A stretch of 64,000 nucleotides of DNA from CAJBIL01 sp049295655 (GCA_049295655.1 JBAQRB010000024.1:3094-67093); one strand, 5' to 3'. Numbered from the stretch's first letter, positions 42,788 through 51,923 are shown. Notes: generated by a model from the sequence alone, not told the origin. Numbers and translations: made by a program.

Positions 42788-43760
42788 AACGGGCACCGGT
42801 CTGCTTGAAACGGGTCAGTGAAAACAGGGTGTCGTGTGCGTAAGCAGAAAGCTTGAGGCGCTCGCGCAGTTCGGCAATTTTTGCTTCGACTTCAGTGCGC
42901 GCCTGCCCGTGAATCATGCAAAAGAGGTTGTACGGCCAGTCCGGCCGCACGCGCGGGCGCTGATAGCACAGGGTGACGCCCGGTTCGCCCGCCAGCATCT
43001 CGCCGAGCGTCCCGACCAGCGGATCGGGAATATCCTGCACCAGCATGGCATTGGCCGTGTAGCCAAGCTCATGGTGGCGAACGACGACGCCGAAACGCTT
43101 GATGACGCCCTCCTCGCACCAGCGGCTGATCCTTTCGAGCACTTCGCTCTCTTCGCAGCCGACCCGGTTGGCGAGGACCTGGAAGGGGCGGATGAAGAGC
43201 GGCAGGCCCTCCTGCAGCGCCATCACCAGACGCCGTTCGAGTTCGCCGAGCTGCCTCGGCGGCATGAAGGGACGGGCCTGCACCGCGCGCTTCTCCTCCT
43301 TGCCGTTCAGCGAGAAACCGAGGTCGATGTGGTATTCCCGCTCGAGTGGCAACTTCAGCACCGGATAGCCGGCGGCCTGCGCGATGGCGCCAAGCGCCGC
43401 CTGCAGCCGGCCTTCCGAACCGGCGGTGACGACGAACCACAGGTTGTAGCGGTGTTCGCGTTGGTAATTGTGATTGACCTCGGGAAAACGATTGACCGAC
43501 TCGGCAACGCGCGCCAGCTTCTCGGGCGGCACGGCCATGGCGGCCAGCGTGCTGGCGCCGATCCGCTTCGGCGCGAAGACGGCGCCGACGCGCGAAATCT
43601 TCCCTTCGCGGCGCAGTTCCTCGAGCATGCGCAGCACCGCGCCCTCGGCGACGCCAAGCGTCGCCGCGAGTTCGGCGAACGGCGCCGGGCAAAGCGGAAA
43701 ATTTCGCTGGAAATTGTTGAGCAGGCGAAAGTCGAGTGTTTCTTCCATTGCTTCTTCCAT
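42780..43760 (-). CDS. nirDL: Fused siroheme decarboxylase NirDL
   Basis: A 326-residue protein made of two Lrp/AsnC-like units. The first (about residues 8-150) reads LLNNFQRNFPLCPAPFAELAATLG and NHNYQREHRYNLWFVVTAG, the NirD type. The second (about 170-326) reads LERRLVMALQEGLPLFIRPFQVLANRVG, FGVVVRHHELGYTANAM and LCYQRPRVRPDWPYNLFCMIHGQ, the NirL type. Fused NirDL is known from several denitrifiers and takes part in siroheme decarboxylation. A second ATG four codons in (43748) has a better ribosome-binding site (GGAAGAAG). It starts 7 nt after nirF. Confidence 0.88.
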   Translation of the reverse strand: MEEAMEETLDFRLLNNFQRNFPLCPAPFAELAATLGVAEGAVLRMLEELRREGKISRVGAVFAPKRIGASTLAAMAVPPEKLARVAESVNRFPEVNHNYQREHRYNLWFVVTAGSEGRLQAALGAIAQAAGYPVLKLPLEREYHIDLGFSLNGKEEKRAVQARPFMPPRQLGELERRLVMALQEGLPLFIRPFQVLANRVGCEESEVLERISRWCEEGVIKRFGVVVRHHELGYTANAMLVQDIPDPLVGTLGEMLAGEPGVTLCYQRPRVRPDWPYNLFCMIHGQARTEVEAKIAELRERLKLSAYAHDTLFSLTRFKQTGARYA

Positions 43761-43767
43761 CGCTCGA

Positions 43768-44934
43768 TCAGAATCCGGTGCGGCTGGCGCGGCTGGTGAA
43801 GAAAATGCCGCTCGGGCTGTCGGCGGCGAACTCGCCGATCCTGGCGAAAGTCGCCGTATCGTAGATCAGGACCTTGTTGTCGTCGCGCGCCGAGAGCCAG
43901 ACGTGCTCGCCGCGCGGCGTGAATTCCATGTGCAGGATGGCCTTGCCGGGCTCCATCGTCTTGACGATCTTGCCGGTCAGCGTGTCGATCACTTCAACCG
44001 ACGAATTGTCGGGAAAAGCGTAATTGACCCAGATCTGCCGCCCGTCCGGCCGCGCCATGACAAACACCGGCTGCCCCTTGACCTTGATCCGGCCGACCTC
44101 GCGCCAGTTGTCGGCATCGACCACCAGCACTTCGTGGCGGCCGATCGCCGGCAGGTAGGCATGGCCCTGCGCCATCGACCAGCCGCGCAGATGCGGCATC
44201 TTGAAGACCGGCAGCTTCTCCTGTCCGCGCCCGTAGTTCGCGAGGATCTTGCGCGCCCCCTGCTGCGGCAGCCAGGTATCGAGCAGGGCAATGCCATCCT
44301 CACCGAACAGCCCGGTCATGTAGAAACGCCCATCCGGCGTGACCAGCCCGTCGTAGGGCTGCTGTCCGGCAGGGAAACGCTGCGTTGTCGGATGCCGCGG
44401 ATCGGAAAAGTCGCTCACCCAGATCTCGCCGCCTTCGAACAAGGCATAGCCGAAGCGGTTGCCCGACAGATCGGCCAGTCCGACGACCTTGGAAAATTTG
44501 CCCGGCGCGTATTCGGCCGGCACCTCGGAGAGCAGTTCGAGCGTATCGACGTCGAACGCCTTGATGCCGCCCGGCGTGTAATTCTGAGCAACGACGATGC
44601 GGCCATCCTGCGAGATCGAGCCGCCGATCGAGTTGCCGGCCTGCATGATGCGCTTGACGACGCGCGCTTCGAGCAGATCGACCTTGGTCAGGCCGCCATC
44701 GCGACCGAAAATGAAGGCGTAGCGCCCATCGCGCGAATAGACGGCGGAGGCATGCGAGAGGTCGCCCAGTCCCTCGATCCGGGCATAGGGCGCGCGCTTG
44801 CTGGTATCGACCAACGTCAGCTTGCCGCTGGCGCGTTCGATGACCAGACCGAGATCGCCGGTGCCGCGCAGTTGTGGCGGCGTAGCGCAGGCGGAAAGGA
44901 GGACGACGGACAGGAGGGCGAGAATTTTTCGCAT
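43768..44934 (-). CDS. nirF: Heme d1 biosynthesis protein NirF, lipoprotein
   Basis: A 388-residue protein with a lipoprotein signal peptide (MRKILALLSVVLLSAC, lipid-modified Cys16) and an eight-bladed propeller-like body related to the d1-binding domain of cytochrome cd1: GDLGLVIERASGKLTLVDT, SRDGRYAFIFGRDGGLTKVDL, GGSISQDGRIVVAQNYTPGGIKAFD, and ILHMEFTPRGEHVWLSARDDNKVLIYD. NirF is required for a late step of heme d1 formation at the periplasmic face of the membrane. The ATG at 44934 gives the signal peptide; 12 upstream codons are rejected. It lies 81 nt after the thioredoxin gene, the widest gap in the operon after nosB. Confidence 0.88.
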   Translation of the reverse strand: MRKILALLSVVLLSACATPPQLRGTGDLGLVIERASGKLTLVDTSKRAPYARIEGLGDLSHASAVYSRDGRYAFIFGRDGGLTKVDLLEARVVKRIMQAGNSIGGSISQDGRIVVAQNYTPGGIKAFDVDTLELLSEVPAEYAPGKFSKVVGLADLSGNRFGYALFEGGEIWVSDFSDPRHPTTQRFPAGQQPYDGLVTPDGRFYMTGLFGEDGIALLDTWLPQQGARKILANYGRGQEKLPVFKMPHLRGWSMAQGHAYLPAIGRHEVLVVDADNWREVGRIKVKGQPVFVMARPDGRQIWVNYAFPDNSSVEVIDTLTGKIVKTMEPGKAILHMEFTPRGEHVWLSARDDNKVLIYDTATFARIGEFAADSPSGIFFTSRASRTGF

Positions 44935-45015
44935 GGACGATCTCAAGGGCTGATCAAACAAAAACGGCACAGCCCGAAGGATGCGCCGCCCGCTAGCGGA
45001 ATACTTTGGCTTAGG

Positions 45016-45543
45016 TCAAAGGATGGGCTTGATCGCCGCTTCCATCTCGGCCTTGCTCATGGCGCCGAGTTTCTTGGCGACGATCTTGCCGCTGCGGTCG
45101 ATGACCACCGTGAACGGCAGGCCGGATTTCGGGTTGCCGAGCGCCTGCATCAGTTCGATGCCGCCCTGCGCACCGGCAATGACCAGCGGGTAGCTCATTT
45201 CGTAGGCCTTGGCGAACTCGCGAACGCTGTCGCGGTTGGCAGGATCCTCGACGGCAACGCCGACAATGACCAGGCCCTTGCCTTTGTATCTGGCGTGCAT
45301 CTCGGCCAGATCGGGGATTTCCTTGCGGCACGGGCCGCACCAGCGCGCCCAGAAATTGACGACGAGCGGCTTGCCCTTCAGCGAGGCGAAAGCGAGCGGC
45401 TGCTCGTCCGGCGTGTTCATCGTCAGCGCGAAGAAAGCCGCGGCTGACGTCGTTTCATCGGCACCGGCGGGGATGGCCGCAAACAGCCCCAGCAGGGCCA
45501 GGAGCGCCAACGTGTCGCCGGCCAGCTTTCTCAAGCGTGCCAT
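45016..45543 (-). CDS. TlpA-like periplasmic thioredoxin of the nos operon
   Basis: A 175-residue protein with a signal peptide (about residues 1-28, ending AGADE) and a thioredoxin fold with the active site WCGPC (68-72) in the context VVNFWARWCGPCRKEIPDL, followed by LPFTVVIDRSGKIV. It probably keeps copper-binding cysteines, for instance those of NosZ CuA, NosL or the cytochromes, reduced in the periplasm. The start overlaps the nosY stop (TGATG). Its place inside the nos operon is the main argument for that role; cytochrome c maturation is the alternative. Confidence 0.85.
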   Translation of the reverse strand: MARLRKLAGDTLALLALLGLFAAIPAGADETTSAAAFFALTMNTPDEQPLAFASLKGKPLVVNFWARWCGPCRKEIPDLAEMHARYKGKGLVIVGVAVEDPANRDSVREFAKAYEMSYPLVIAGAQGGIELMQALGNPKSGLPFTVVIDRSGKIVAKKLGAMSKAEMEAAIKPIL

Positions 45544-46370
45544 CACGGCAGGTCCGAGCGGCGGAAGGTCAGGTAGCCGACCAGCGCACAGAGCGAACCA
45601 ATCAGCACCGGGTAGACCAGCGCGTAGACCTGATAAGCGGTTGCGCCGAAAAGATCGAGGATGACGTAGGCCGACGGCCCGAGGACGATCAGCTGCGGAT
45701 CGAACATGGCCAGCGCCGCCGTGCGGAAAACCTGCAGCGGGTTGGCCAGTGCGATGCTCACCGCGACCTCGGGGGCGACGTGGCCCTGGATCATGATGCC
45801 GAGCAGGATCAGGTCGAGGAAAAGCAGCATCGTCAGCCAGACCATGAAGGCCGCGCCCTGTGCCACGTCGGTGCTGCGCGCCAGCGTCGAAATCAGCATG
45901 CCGATACCGAGAAAGCACCAAGCCATCGCCGCGAGCAGCGCGGTGTAGTAGAAGAACATTCCCCACGGCACTTCGACGCCCTGGATCAGCGACCAGACCA
46001 CCGAGCCGAGCATGGCGACGAAAACCGGCAGGAAAATGGTGACGTAGCGGCCGATGATCTTGCCCCAGAACCATGCCGAAAGCGACACCGGCAACGAGAG
46101 CAGATATTCGAAAACGCCGGCCTCGCGGTCGCCGGCAACCGAACGCACCGTCGTGATCAGGACAAAGACCGGCAGGATGGCCATGGTCAGCTGGATGTAG
46201 GTGACCAGCAGGCGCGACAGGCCGATAAAACCGAGCACGCGCGACTCGGTGAGGCCGAAGGCGAAGAGCAGCGCGACGATGCCGCCGAAGACCAGGCTGT
46301 AGATCAGGAACCAGCGCGCACGCAAGGATTCGACGATATCGAGCTTGGCGGTCAGAAAGAGTGTGTTCAT
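45543..46370 (-). CDS. nosY: NosY, ABC transporter permease for N2O reductase maturation
   Basis: A 275-residue membrane protein with about six transmembrane helices, for example WFLIYSLVFGGIVALLFAF, YIQLTMAILPVFVLITTV and MVWLTMLLFLDLILLGIMI, and the ABC-2 permease segment AGDREAGVFEYLLSLPVS. With the ATPase NosF and periplasmic NosD it forms the NosDFY complex that provides sulfide for the CuZ centre and passes copper on. The ATG at 46370 has GGATAAG before it; a GTG at 46385 directly after the nosL stop is possible. The next gene overlaps its end. Confidence 0.9.
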   Translation of the reverse strand: MNTLFLTAKLDIVESLRARWFLIYSLVFGGIVALLFAFGLTESRVLGFIGLSRLLVTYIQLTMAILPVFVLITTVRSVAGDREAGVFEYLLSLPVSLSAWFWGKIIGRYVTIFLPVFVAMLGSVVWSLIQGVEVPWGMFFYYTALLAAMAWCFLGIGMLISTLARSTDVAQGAAFMVWLTMLLFLDLILLGIMIQGHVAPEVAVSIALANPLQVFRTAALAMFDPQLIVLGPSAYVILDLFGATAYQVYALVYPVLIGSLCALVGYLTFRRSDLP

Positions 46371-46385
46371 GCTTTGCTTATCCAC

Positions 46386-46823
46386 TCATTTGCCGCGCGA
46401 AAGAATGCGCTTTTTCATTTCGGCATAGGGAATCGCCCCGTCTTCGGGCTTGGCGAGCGCGGCAAAGTGATAACCCATCGGGCTCTTCTTGCCTTCGAGA
46501 TAGAAAGCCTTGCGCGCATCGAGCCAGCCGCCGTACTGGTAGTCGGCGACCCAGTACTCGGTATTCGGCGTCTGCTCGCTGAAAGTCTGCTGCATCAGCC
46601 AGAACATCGCGCAGCCGATGTCGTCGAACTTCCAGGGCTTGCGGTTGGCATCGCGGATCTGCGCGGCGAAACGCTTGTCGCTGATCACCATGCTGCAGCG
46701 CGGATCGGTTTCGCGATCCCATTTGATATCGACCGGGCCGGAGTTCGGCTCGCCACGGCAGCCGGCGAGTGAAAGCCCGAGAGCAGCAGCCGGCAGCGCG
46801 GCACAGAAATGGCGTCGTTTCAT
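46386..46823 (-). CDS. nosL: NosL, copper chaperone lipoprotein
   Basis: A 145-residue protein with a lipoprotein signal peptide (lipid-modified Cys22 in LSLAGC) and the NosL metal site around residues 43-45 (RCSMVISD, a C-x-M type Cu(I) site). DIGCAMFWLMQQ and YHFAALAKPEDG follow. It carries copper to the NosDFY complex for assembly of the NosZ copper sites. A longer open frame in this region only reflects read-through of nosF in another frame. It begins 2 nt after the nosF stop. Confidence 0.9.
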   Translation of the reverse strand: MKRRHFCAALPAAALGLSLAGCRGEPNSGPVDIKWDRETDPRCSMVISDKRFAAQIRDANRKPWKFDDIGCAMFWLMQQTFSEQTPNTEYWVADYQYGGWLDARKAFYLEGKKSPMGYHFAALAKPEDGAIPYAEMKKRILSRGK

Positions 46824-46825
46824 AT

Positions 46826-47698
46826 TTATTGCAATGTAATCGATGGATCGACTTCGGCCATCTCGATCCGCACCAGCAGACCGACATAACGCGAAACCAT
46901 GCCGAGAAAGCGCAGGCGATCGGGGCCCGAAACGAGACCATGCCACTCCAGCCCGTCGCGCCGGTCGGCAAACTGCCAGGAAACGAGCGTCTTGGCGATC
47001 GCCTGGTCGGCACGCGCCAGCGTCAGCCGGCACTCGAACAGTGCCGACAGCTTGGATTCCTCGGCAACGCGGTCGTCGAGGACGACCTTGCCCATGTCCA
47101 TCTCGACGACCCGATTGACCAGTGAGGCCACTTCGTCGAGACGGTGGCTGGAGATGATCATCGTCGTATTTTCCAGGCGCTCGGCAAGCAGCTGGAAGAA
47201 GATGTGCCGCGCTTCGGGGTCGAGGTTGGCCGCCGGCTCGTCCATCACCAGCACCTGCGTATCGCGGCCCAATGCAATGGCGATCAAGAGCTTCTGCTTC
47301 ATGCCGCCGGACAGGCGGTTGAACGGACGCGCCAGAATCTCTTCGACATCGAGCCCAAGACGCGTCGCGATGCCGTGAATACGCTTCGGATCGGAGTGGC
47401 AGACCGCCGCGGCAAAATTGACCAGCTGGCCGACCGGCATCTTGAGCGGCGGCGGCAACTGCGGCACGAAACCGACCTTGCCGAGTACGCTGGTGCGTTC
47501 GTTGCGCGGACTCTGGGCGTCGATGCTGACCTTGCCGTCGTGCGTGTATTCGCCGAGCAGGCAACGGATCAGTGTCGTTTTCCCCGCACCGTTCGAGCCG
47601 ATCAGCGCGATGCGCTCGCCGAGTTGAATATCCAGACTGACGCCATCGAGAACCCGATTGCGCTTGAAGAGTTTGCTTACATTTTCAAAACGAATCAT
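46826..47698 (-). CDS. nosF: NosF, ABC transporter ATPase
   Basis: A 290-residue ATPase: Walker A GSNGAGKTTLIRCL, Q-loop region VGFVPQLPPPL, signature LSGGMKQKLLIA, Walker B VLVMDEPAANLD and a switch histidine in MIISSHRLDE. A C-terminal part of about 80 residues follows. It powers the NosDFY maturation complex from the cytoplasmic side. It starts 12 nt after nosH and is followed directly by nosL and nosY, so ATPase, chaperone and permease are clustered. Confidence 0.92.
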   Translation of the reverse strand: MIRFENVSKLFKRNRVLDGVSLDIQLGERIALIGSNGAGKTTLIRCLLGEYTHDGKVSIDAQSPRNERTSVLGKVGFVPQLPPPLKMPVGQLVNFAAAVCHSDPKRIHGIATRLGLDVEEILARPFNRLSGGMKQKLLIAIALGRDTQVLVMDEPAANLDPEARHIFFQLLAERLENTTMIISSHRLDEVASLVNRVVEMDMGKVVLDDRVAEESKLSALFECRLTLARADQAIAKTLVSWQFADRRDGLEWHGLVSGPDRLRFLGMVSRYVGLLVRIEMAEVDPSITLQ

Positions 47699-47710
47699 TG
47701 ACGACTTTAC

Positions 47711-48676
47711 TCAGAGCAGCTTGCTCAAACCTTTTACATCGAAAACCAGCGCACCACTCGGACAAACATCGACGCACAGGCCGCAGCGCGTGCAGTCGGG
47801 ACCGATCGCCATATGCTTGTCGGGGGCACGCCCCTTGATGACGACATCGAGAACGTGCGGCACCAGACAGACCTTGCGGCAATCGCCCTCGTGGAAACAG
47901 TTTTCCAGCCGGTATTGAATGCGCAGGGGTGAAATGGCGCCCACCATACCATAGGTCAGGCCGATCGGGCAGACGTAGCGGCACCAGGCGCGACGCGAAT
48001 AGACCACCTCGAAGACCAGCAGCAGCAGAACCCAGCCGAGCGCCAGCGACGGCCCGTAGATCAATGCCCGTGACAGGATGCCGGTCGGCGAGATGGTCTC
48101 GAAAACGGTATAGCCGCTGACCAGCGCCATGACCGAGAAGAGCAGCCAGAAAACGGTGCGCGTCCCGCGATGGAACTCGTGATCGCTGACCAGCTTCTTG
48201 TCGACGAGCTTCAGATGCAGCCACTCGAATCCCTCGGCAACCAGATGATACGGACAGACCCAGGAGCAGAACGAACGCCCGCCGAGCGCCGCCCACAAGA
48301 CGAAGACCGTCGCCGTCCCGATGAACAGGTTCACGATGATGTGCTTGTGCGCGAGCATCACCTGCAGCGCGGAATTGAGATCGATCAGGTGGAAGCCGGC
48401 AAAGCGCGAGGCGGTCAGCGCGCCTTCGAGCAACTGGATGTCGAGCCAGAATGAGACGGTAAACAGCAGGTTGGTAAACAGCAGCACCGCCCAGCGCCGG
48501 TTACGCCATTTGTGCGAAACCAGTTGATGCTCGCGCGCATGCTGCTTCTGGGCCTCGAAATCGGCCTTGCTCATGCGCTTCATTTCATGAATCTGGCGCG
48601 CTTCGGGCGTAAATTCGACGGCCTTCTGCGGCTGCGCGCCGAGCATGACCTTGATCCGTTCAAAGGCACCCATCAT
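47711..48676 (-). CDS. nosH: NosH, NapH-like membrane ferredoxin-type quinol oxidase subunit
   Basis: A 321-residue membrane protein with about four transmembrane helices (AVLLFTNLLFTVSFWLDI, IIVNLFIGTATVFVLWAAL, VFWLLFSVMALVSGY, LALGWVLLLLVFEVVY). It has the NapH-type cysteine motifs SFCSWVCPYH and AWCRYVCPIG, then a C-terminal iron-sulfur domain with CFHEGDCRKVC and CTRCGLCVDVCPSG. In clade II systems NosG and NosH are thought to pass electrons from menaquinol or ubiquinol towards the periplasmic cytochromes and NosZ. The start overlaps the nosG stop. Confidence 0.88.
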   Translation of the reverse strand: MMGAFERIKVMLGAQPQKAVEFTPEARQIHEMKRMSKADFEAQKQHAREHQLVSHKWRNRRWAVLLFTNLLFTVSFWLDIQLLEGALTASRFAGFHLIDLNSALQVMLAHKHIIVNLFIGTATVFVLWAALGGRSFCSWVCPYHLVAEGFEWLHLKLVDKKLVSDHEFHRGTRTVFWLLFSVMALVSGYTVFETISPTGILSRALIYGPSLALGWVLLLLVFEVVYSRRAWCRYVCPIGLTYGMVGAISPLRIQYRLENCFHEGDCRKVCLVPHVLDVVIKGRAPDKHMAIGPDCTRCGLCVDVCPSGALVFDVKGLSKLL

Positions 48677-49518
48677 GCACTCCAGGCTTTACGTTCTTCG
48701 ACGACGATGGCCGTCGGCTCAACCGGGCAGATCATTTCGCAAACACCGCAGCCGACGCATTGTTCGAGCACGACCGGCCGGTAGCGCTTGACGCCGTCGG
48801 CGCCAACCGTCTGCTCAAGCTTGATCGCATCCTTGATCGGGCATTCGGTGACGCAAAGATCGCAGATATCGCGCTCGTAGGGATGATCGCGCACGGCGAT
48901 CGGCTTCCAGCGATCGACCTCCATGTAACGCATGCGGCCCGTGAAACCAGCGCCGCGGGCCTGCCCCTTGAAGCCCTTGCCCTGCACCGCAAGACAGGCT
49001 TCCGGACGCGACAAACGGGCGATCCCGGTACGCTCCTTGAGGTTGAGCGTCGGCTCGGCGTCCTTCTCCTTGGCCTTGAGCACCGGCGCATGGGCAAGCT
49101 TCATGCCTTCGCGCAGGTCGGCAAAAGGCGGCTTGATGTAGGTCAGCGCGCCGGTCGGACAGGCCAGAATGCACTGCACCGCATCGCACGAAAAGTCGCA
49201 CGCCTGCTGGCGCGAATCGATGTAGGGCACGCCGATGCCGAACCCGGAATCGATGTCGTCGAGCTTGATTGCCGCGACCGGACAGACCTGGACGCACTGG
49301 CCGCACTTGATGCACGACGAAAGGAAATCATGCTCTTCGAGCGCCCCCGGCGGCCGCATCCGTGACTTGCGGGCATTGGCGACCGGCAGATAGCCGAGCA
49401 TCGATAGTCCGACGACACCACCGGTCAGCAGCACCGAGCGAATGAACTTACGGCGATTGGCTTGCTTGCGAACCGGCGCCACGGGACGCTTTACGGTGGG
49501 TTTGTTCTCATCGCTCAT
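48673..49518 (-). CDS. nosG: NosG, NapG-like periplasmic ferredoxin
   Basis: A 281-residue protein with a twin-arginine signal (R22-R23-K-F-I) and four [4Fe-4S]-type cysteine clusters: CIKCGQCVQVCP, CDFSCDAVQCILACP, CDLCVTECP and CVGCGVCEMICP. It matches the NapG-like NosG of clade II nos clusters and probably works with NosH in quinol oxidation. It overlaps nosD by 11 nt at its start and nosH by 4 nt at its end. The Tat signal fits assembly of clusters in the cytoplasm before export. Confidence 0.9.
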   Translation of the reverse strand: MSDENKPTVKRPVAPVRKQANRRKFIRSVLLTGGVVGLSMLGYLPVANARKSRMRPPGALEEHDFLSSCIKCGQCVQVCPVAAIKLDDIDSGFGIGVPYIDSRQQACDFSCDAVQCILACPTGALTYIKPPFADLREGMKLAHAPVLKAKEKDAEPTLNLKERTGIARLSRPEACLAVQGKGFKGQARGAGFTGRMRYMEVDRWKPIAVRDHPYERDICDLCVTECPIKDAIKLEQTVGADGVKRYRPVVLEQCVGCGVCEMICPVEPTAIVVEERKAWSA

Positions 49519-50932
49519 GGCTGGACCGCCTGCTCAACTGCTGAGGTTTATTGAAGATCGGTTTCTCGTCGCGCAGAATCAGCGTCGGTGTTGAGAACGG
49601 CGCCAGACGTTCGAGAAAATCGAGCGTTTCCATCATCGGCGCGTTGCGGAAGAATCGCGCGTAGGGCACTTCCATCCAGACCTGATCGGCAAAGGCATAC
49701 AGTTCGTGCGCCATGTCGCCGATATTGTCGCCGTTACGGTCGAAGCCCTTGTAATCGTCCCAGTAGTTGCCGCGCCAGACGTTGTTGCGGGCACTGCCGG
49801 TATCGCCCAGGGCAACCTGGGTCAGGTTTCCTTCGAAAGCATTGCCCTCGACAATAGTGCCTTCCTTGTCGGCCAAAAAACTCAGTCCAATGCCGTTGTA
49901 GGCGATCCGGTTGTTGCGGATCGTGATCGTACTGTCCGGCTCGAAGGGCGACATGTCGAGACCGACGCCAACGCCGCAGTAGATGATTTCGTTGCCTTCG
50001 ACGATGACGTCGGAAGCTTCCTTGAAGCCGACCGCCATGCCGGTCGGACCGTTGGCGTGCGAAAAGACGTTATTGCGGATTGCGCCGCCGCCGGAATACA
50101 TGATGTAGACGCCGACTGCGTTGTCGTAGAAGCGATTGCCCTCGATCAGATTGTTGGCGGCGAACATGAAATGAATCGAATAGCGGCTGCGCCGGCCGAC
50201 GTTGTTGAGGTAATAGTTGTCGTTCGAATACCACGCGACCATGTCCCGCGAATCCTCGATGGTATTGGCCTCGATCAGGTTCTTGTTGCTGTACCACAGG
50301 CGCAAGCCATCGCCGCGCGTGCCGAGATCGAAGGGTTTTGAACGAATGGTGTTGCGGCGAACGATGTTGCTGTTCGACTTCTTCAGGTCGATGCCGAACA
50401 GGCAGTTGTCGATGCGGATATCTTCGATCACGTTGCGGTCGCCGCGCACGTTGAGACAGGCATCGTCCGAATCGTGCGACGAACCGGAGTTGGTCAGGTG
50501 CAGGCCGCGCAAGACGGCGTCGCTCGCCTCGAGGACGAAGACGGTGCCGCTGCCGCCGCCATCAACGACCACCTGACCGCCGCCTTCGATGGTCAGCGTC
50601 TTGTTGACGACCACCGGACCGGAATAGCGCCCGGGCTTGAGCTTGAGGAGAGAACCCGCCGGCGCGTCATTGACCAAGTCCTGCAGGAACGGCAGACCCG
50701 CGACGCGCGGCGTCGTCGGGATCGCCGCCTTTTCGTCGGCACTGCCCCAGCCCGCCGAAGCCGGCGCGCCCATTCCGTCGGACTTGGCGGCTGCCGGCCG
50801 GGCGCCATCGGACTGACTCCCCCGGACACCGCTGCGCTGCAGTGCCATCAGCGCATCCTCGGCACCGCCCAGCGAGGGCATCATGAGGGCAATCCCGAAA
50901 GAAAGCCCGACGACTAGCGCACGACCGTACAT
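49508..50932 (-). CDS. nosD: NosD, periplasmic N2O reductase maturation protein
   Basis: A 474-residue protein with a signal peptide (MYGRALVVGLSFGIALMM..., ending SLGGA-ED), a low-complexity stretch (about residues 34-75, rich in Gly, Ala and Ser), and a right-handed beta-helix of the NosD/carbohydrate-binding type. The repeated parts carry phrases such as NLIEANTIED, NNLIEGNRFYDNAVGVYIMYSGG and IYCGVGVGLDMSP. It contacts NosFY and accepts copper or sulfur for the CuZ site. The ATG at 50932 lies 4 nt after nosB and has GGAG nearby; an upstream in-frame start inside nosB is less likely. Confidence 0.9.
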   Translation of the reverse strand: MYGRALVVGLSFGIALMMPSLGGAEDALMALQRSGVRGSQSDGARPAAAKSDGMGAPASAGWGSADEKAAIPTTPRVAGLPFLQDLVNDAPAGSLLKLKPGRYSGPVVVNKTLTIEGGGQVVVDGGGSGTVFVLEASDAVLRGLHLTNSGSSHDSDDACLNVRGDRNVIEDIRIDNCLFGIDLKKSNSNIVRRNTIRSKPFDLGTRGDGLRLWYSNKNLIEANTIEDSRDMVAWYSNDNYYLNNVGRRSRYSIHFMFAANNLIEGNRFYDNAVGVYIMYSGGGAIRNNVFSHANGPTGMAVGFKEASDVIVEGNEIIYCGVGVGLDMSPFEPDSTITIRNNRIAYNGIGLSFLADKEGTIVEGNAFEGNLTQVALGDTGSARNNVWRGNYWDDYKGFDRNGDNIGDMAHELYAFADQVWMEVPYARFFRNAPMMETLDFLERLAPFSTPTLILRDEKPIFNKPQQLSRRSSHER

Positions 50933-50936
50933 CTTT

Positions 50937-51923
50937 CTACTCCGCCGAACCTTCACGCACCTGCTTGCGCCGAATCAGGATGGCCAGCGCCAGACAGGCG
51001 GAAACGACGAGCAGCATGGCATAGCCCCAGTAGGGGTAGGAATAGGTACTGAACTGGGCGACCTTGCCTTCGCCGAAGACGGTCGGCATGAAAGGCTTGA
51101 CCGTGAACGCGCCCCACGGGTGCATGTTGTGACCGAAGAACCAGAGCCAGCCAGCATAGGTGATCACGAAAAACACCGGCAGCAGCGCGGGAACAAGCGC
51201 CAGCAGCAAGGAGAAGTTGCCGACCGTAGCGACGCCGGCAACGACGATCCCCATCGCAACAATGAGACCGACAATCGCAAGGTGGGTCACATTGCGCACG
51301 TTATCGCCCCAGGTCTTGATCTTTTCCGGCTCGTTGAAGAAGGTCGCCGCATCGTTGACGTAGCTTGCAACGTGGGCATCGAGCGCCCCCAGGGCGTATT
51401 GATCGACCAGCATCCAGGCCGCAACGGCGGCGAAGCCAGCCGAAAGAACGAGCACGCGGGTTTTGCGTTTTGGCGCCATGAAGCCGGCGAGCATCACGGC
51501 AAAGAAAGCGAAGAAGAATTTGGCCAGCGGCTTCTCGACCGGTGCGCCGGTGGAAATCGGGAACATGCCGACGTAGTGATTGATGGTATTCATCTCATGG
51601 ACGCAATCAAGCCCCTCGGCGCCCTTATTGAGATCTTTTTTCACATCGGTAATCGGGTTGTAGCGCTCGTCCTCGTGCGACAGATCCTTCTGGATGATCT
51701 CGTTGGCCATGCGCGTACCCTTGCCGGCGGCCTTGCAGCCGTTGTACACGCCGTCAAAATGGAAGTGGATACGGATGCCATCCGGGAAAGCATCCTTCGG
51801 GTAATTCGGTGCGGTCAGCGAGACCCACCAGATGGGTGCAAAGTAGGCGGCGATCATCACCACCATGGCGACGAAAGTCAGGCCACCGACGATGAGATTC
51901 TGTTTCTTGGCTTGCGCGGACAT
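50937..51923 (-). CDS. nosB: NosB, clade II nos membrane protein
   Basis: A 328-residue membrane protein. An N-terminal helix (VGGLTFVAMVVMIAAYFAPIWW) precedes a long periplasmic segment (about residues 35-125, with HFDGVYNGCKAAGKG and GLDCVHEMNTINHYVG). Five or so further helices follow, for example FFFAFFAVMLAGFMA, LLLALVPALLPVFFVITY and YAMLLVVSACLALAILI. It resembles the NosB protein found only in clade II (atypical) nos clusters; its function is not established, electron transfer or assembly being suggested. It is the first gene of the nosB-nirH operon. Confidence 0.85.
   Translation of the reverse strand: MSAQAKKQNLIVGGLTFVAMVVMIAAYFAPIWWVSLTAPNYPKDAFPDGIRIHFHFDGVYNGCKAAGKGTRMANEIIQKDLSHEDERYNPITDVKKDLNKGAEGLDCVHEMNTINHYVGMFPISTGAPVEKPLAKFFFAFFAVMLAGFMAPKRKTRVLVLSAGFAAVAAWMLVDQYALGALDAHVASYVNDAATFFNEPEKIKTWGDNVRNVTHLAIVGLIVAMGIVVAGVATVGNFSLLLALVPALLPVFFVITYAGWLWFFGHNMHPWGAFTVKPFMPTVFGEGKVAQFSTYSYPYWGYAMLLVVSACLALAILIRRKQVREGSAE

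Noticed and set aside
41814..43760. Lrp/AsnC-type transcription regulators
   Set aside because: The NirDL-NirG-NirH order beside nirF and the conserved histidine-containing segments identify siroheme decarboxylase subunits rather than regulators.
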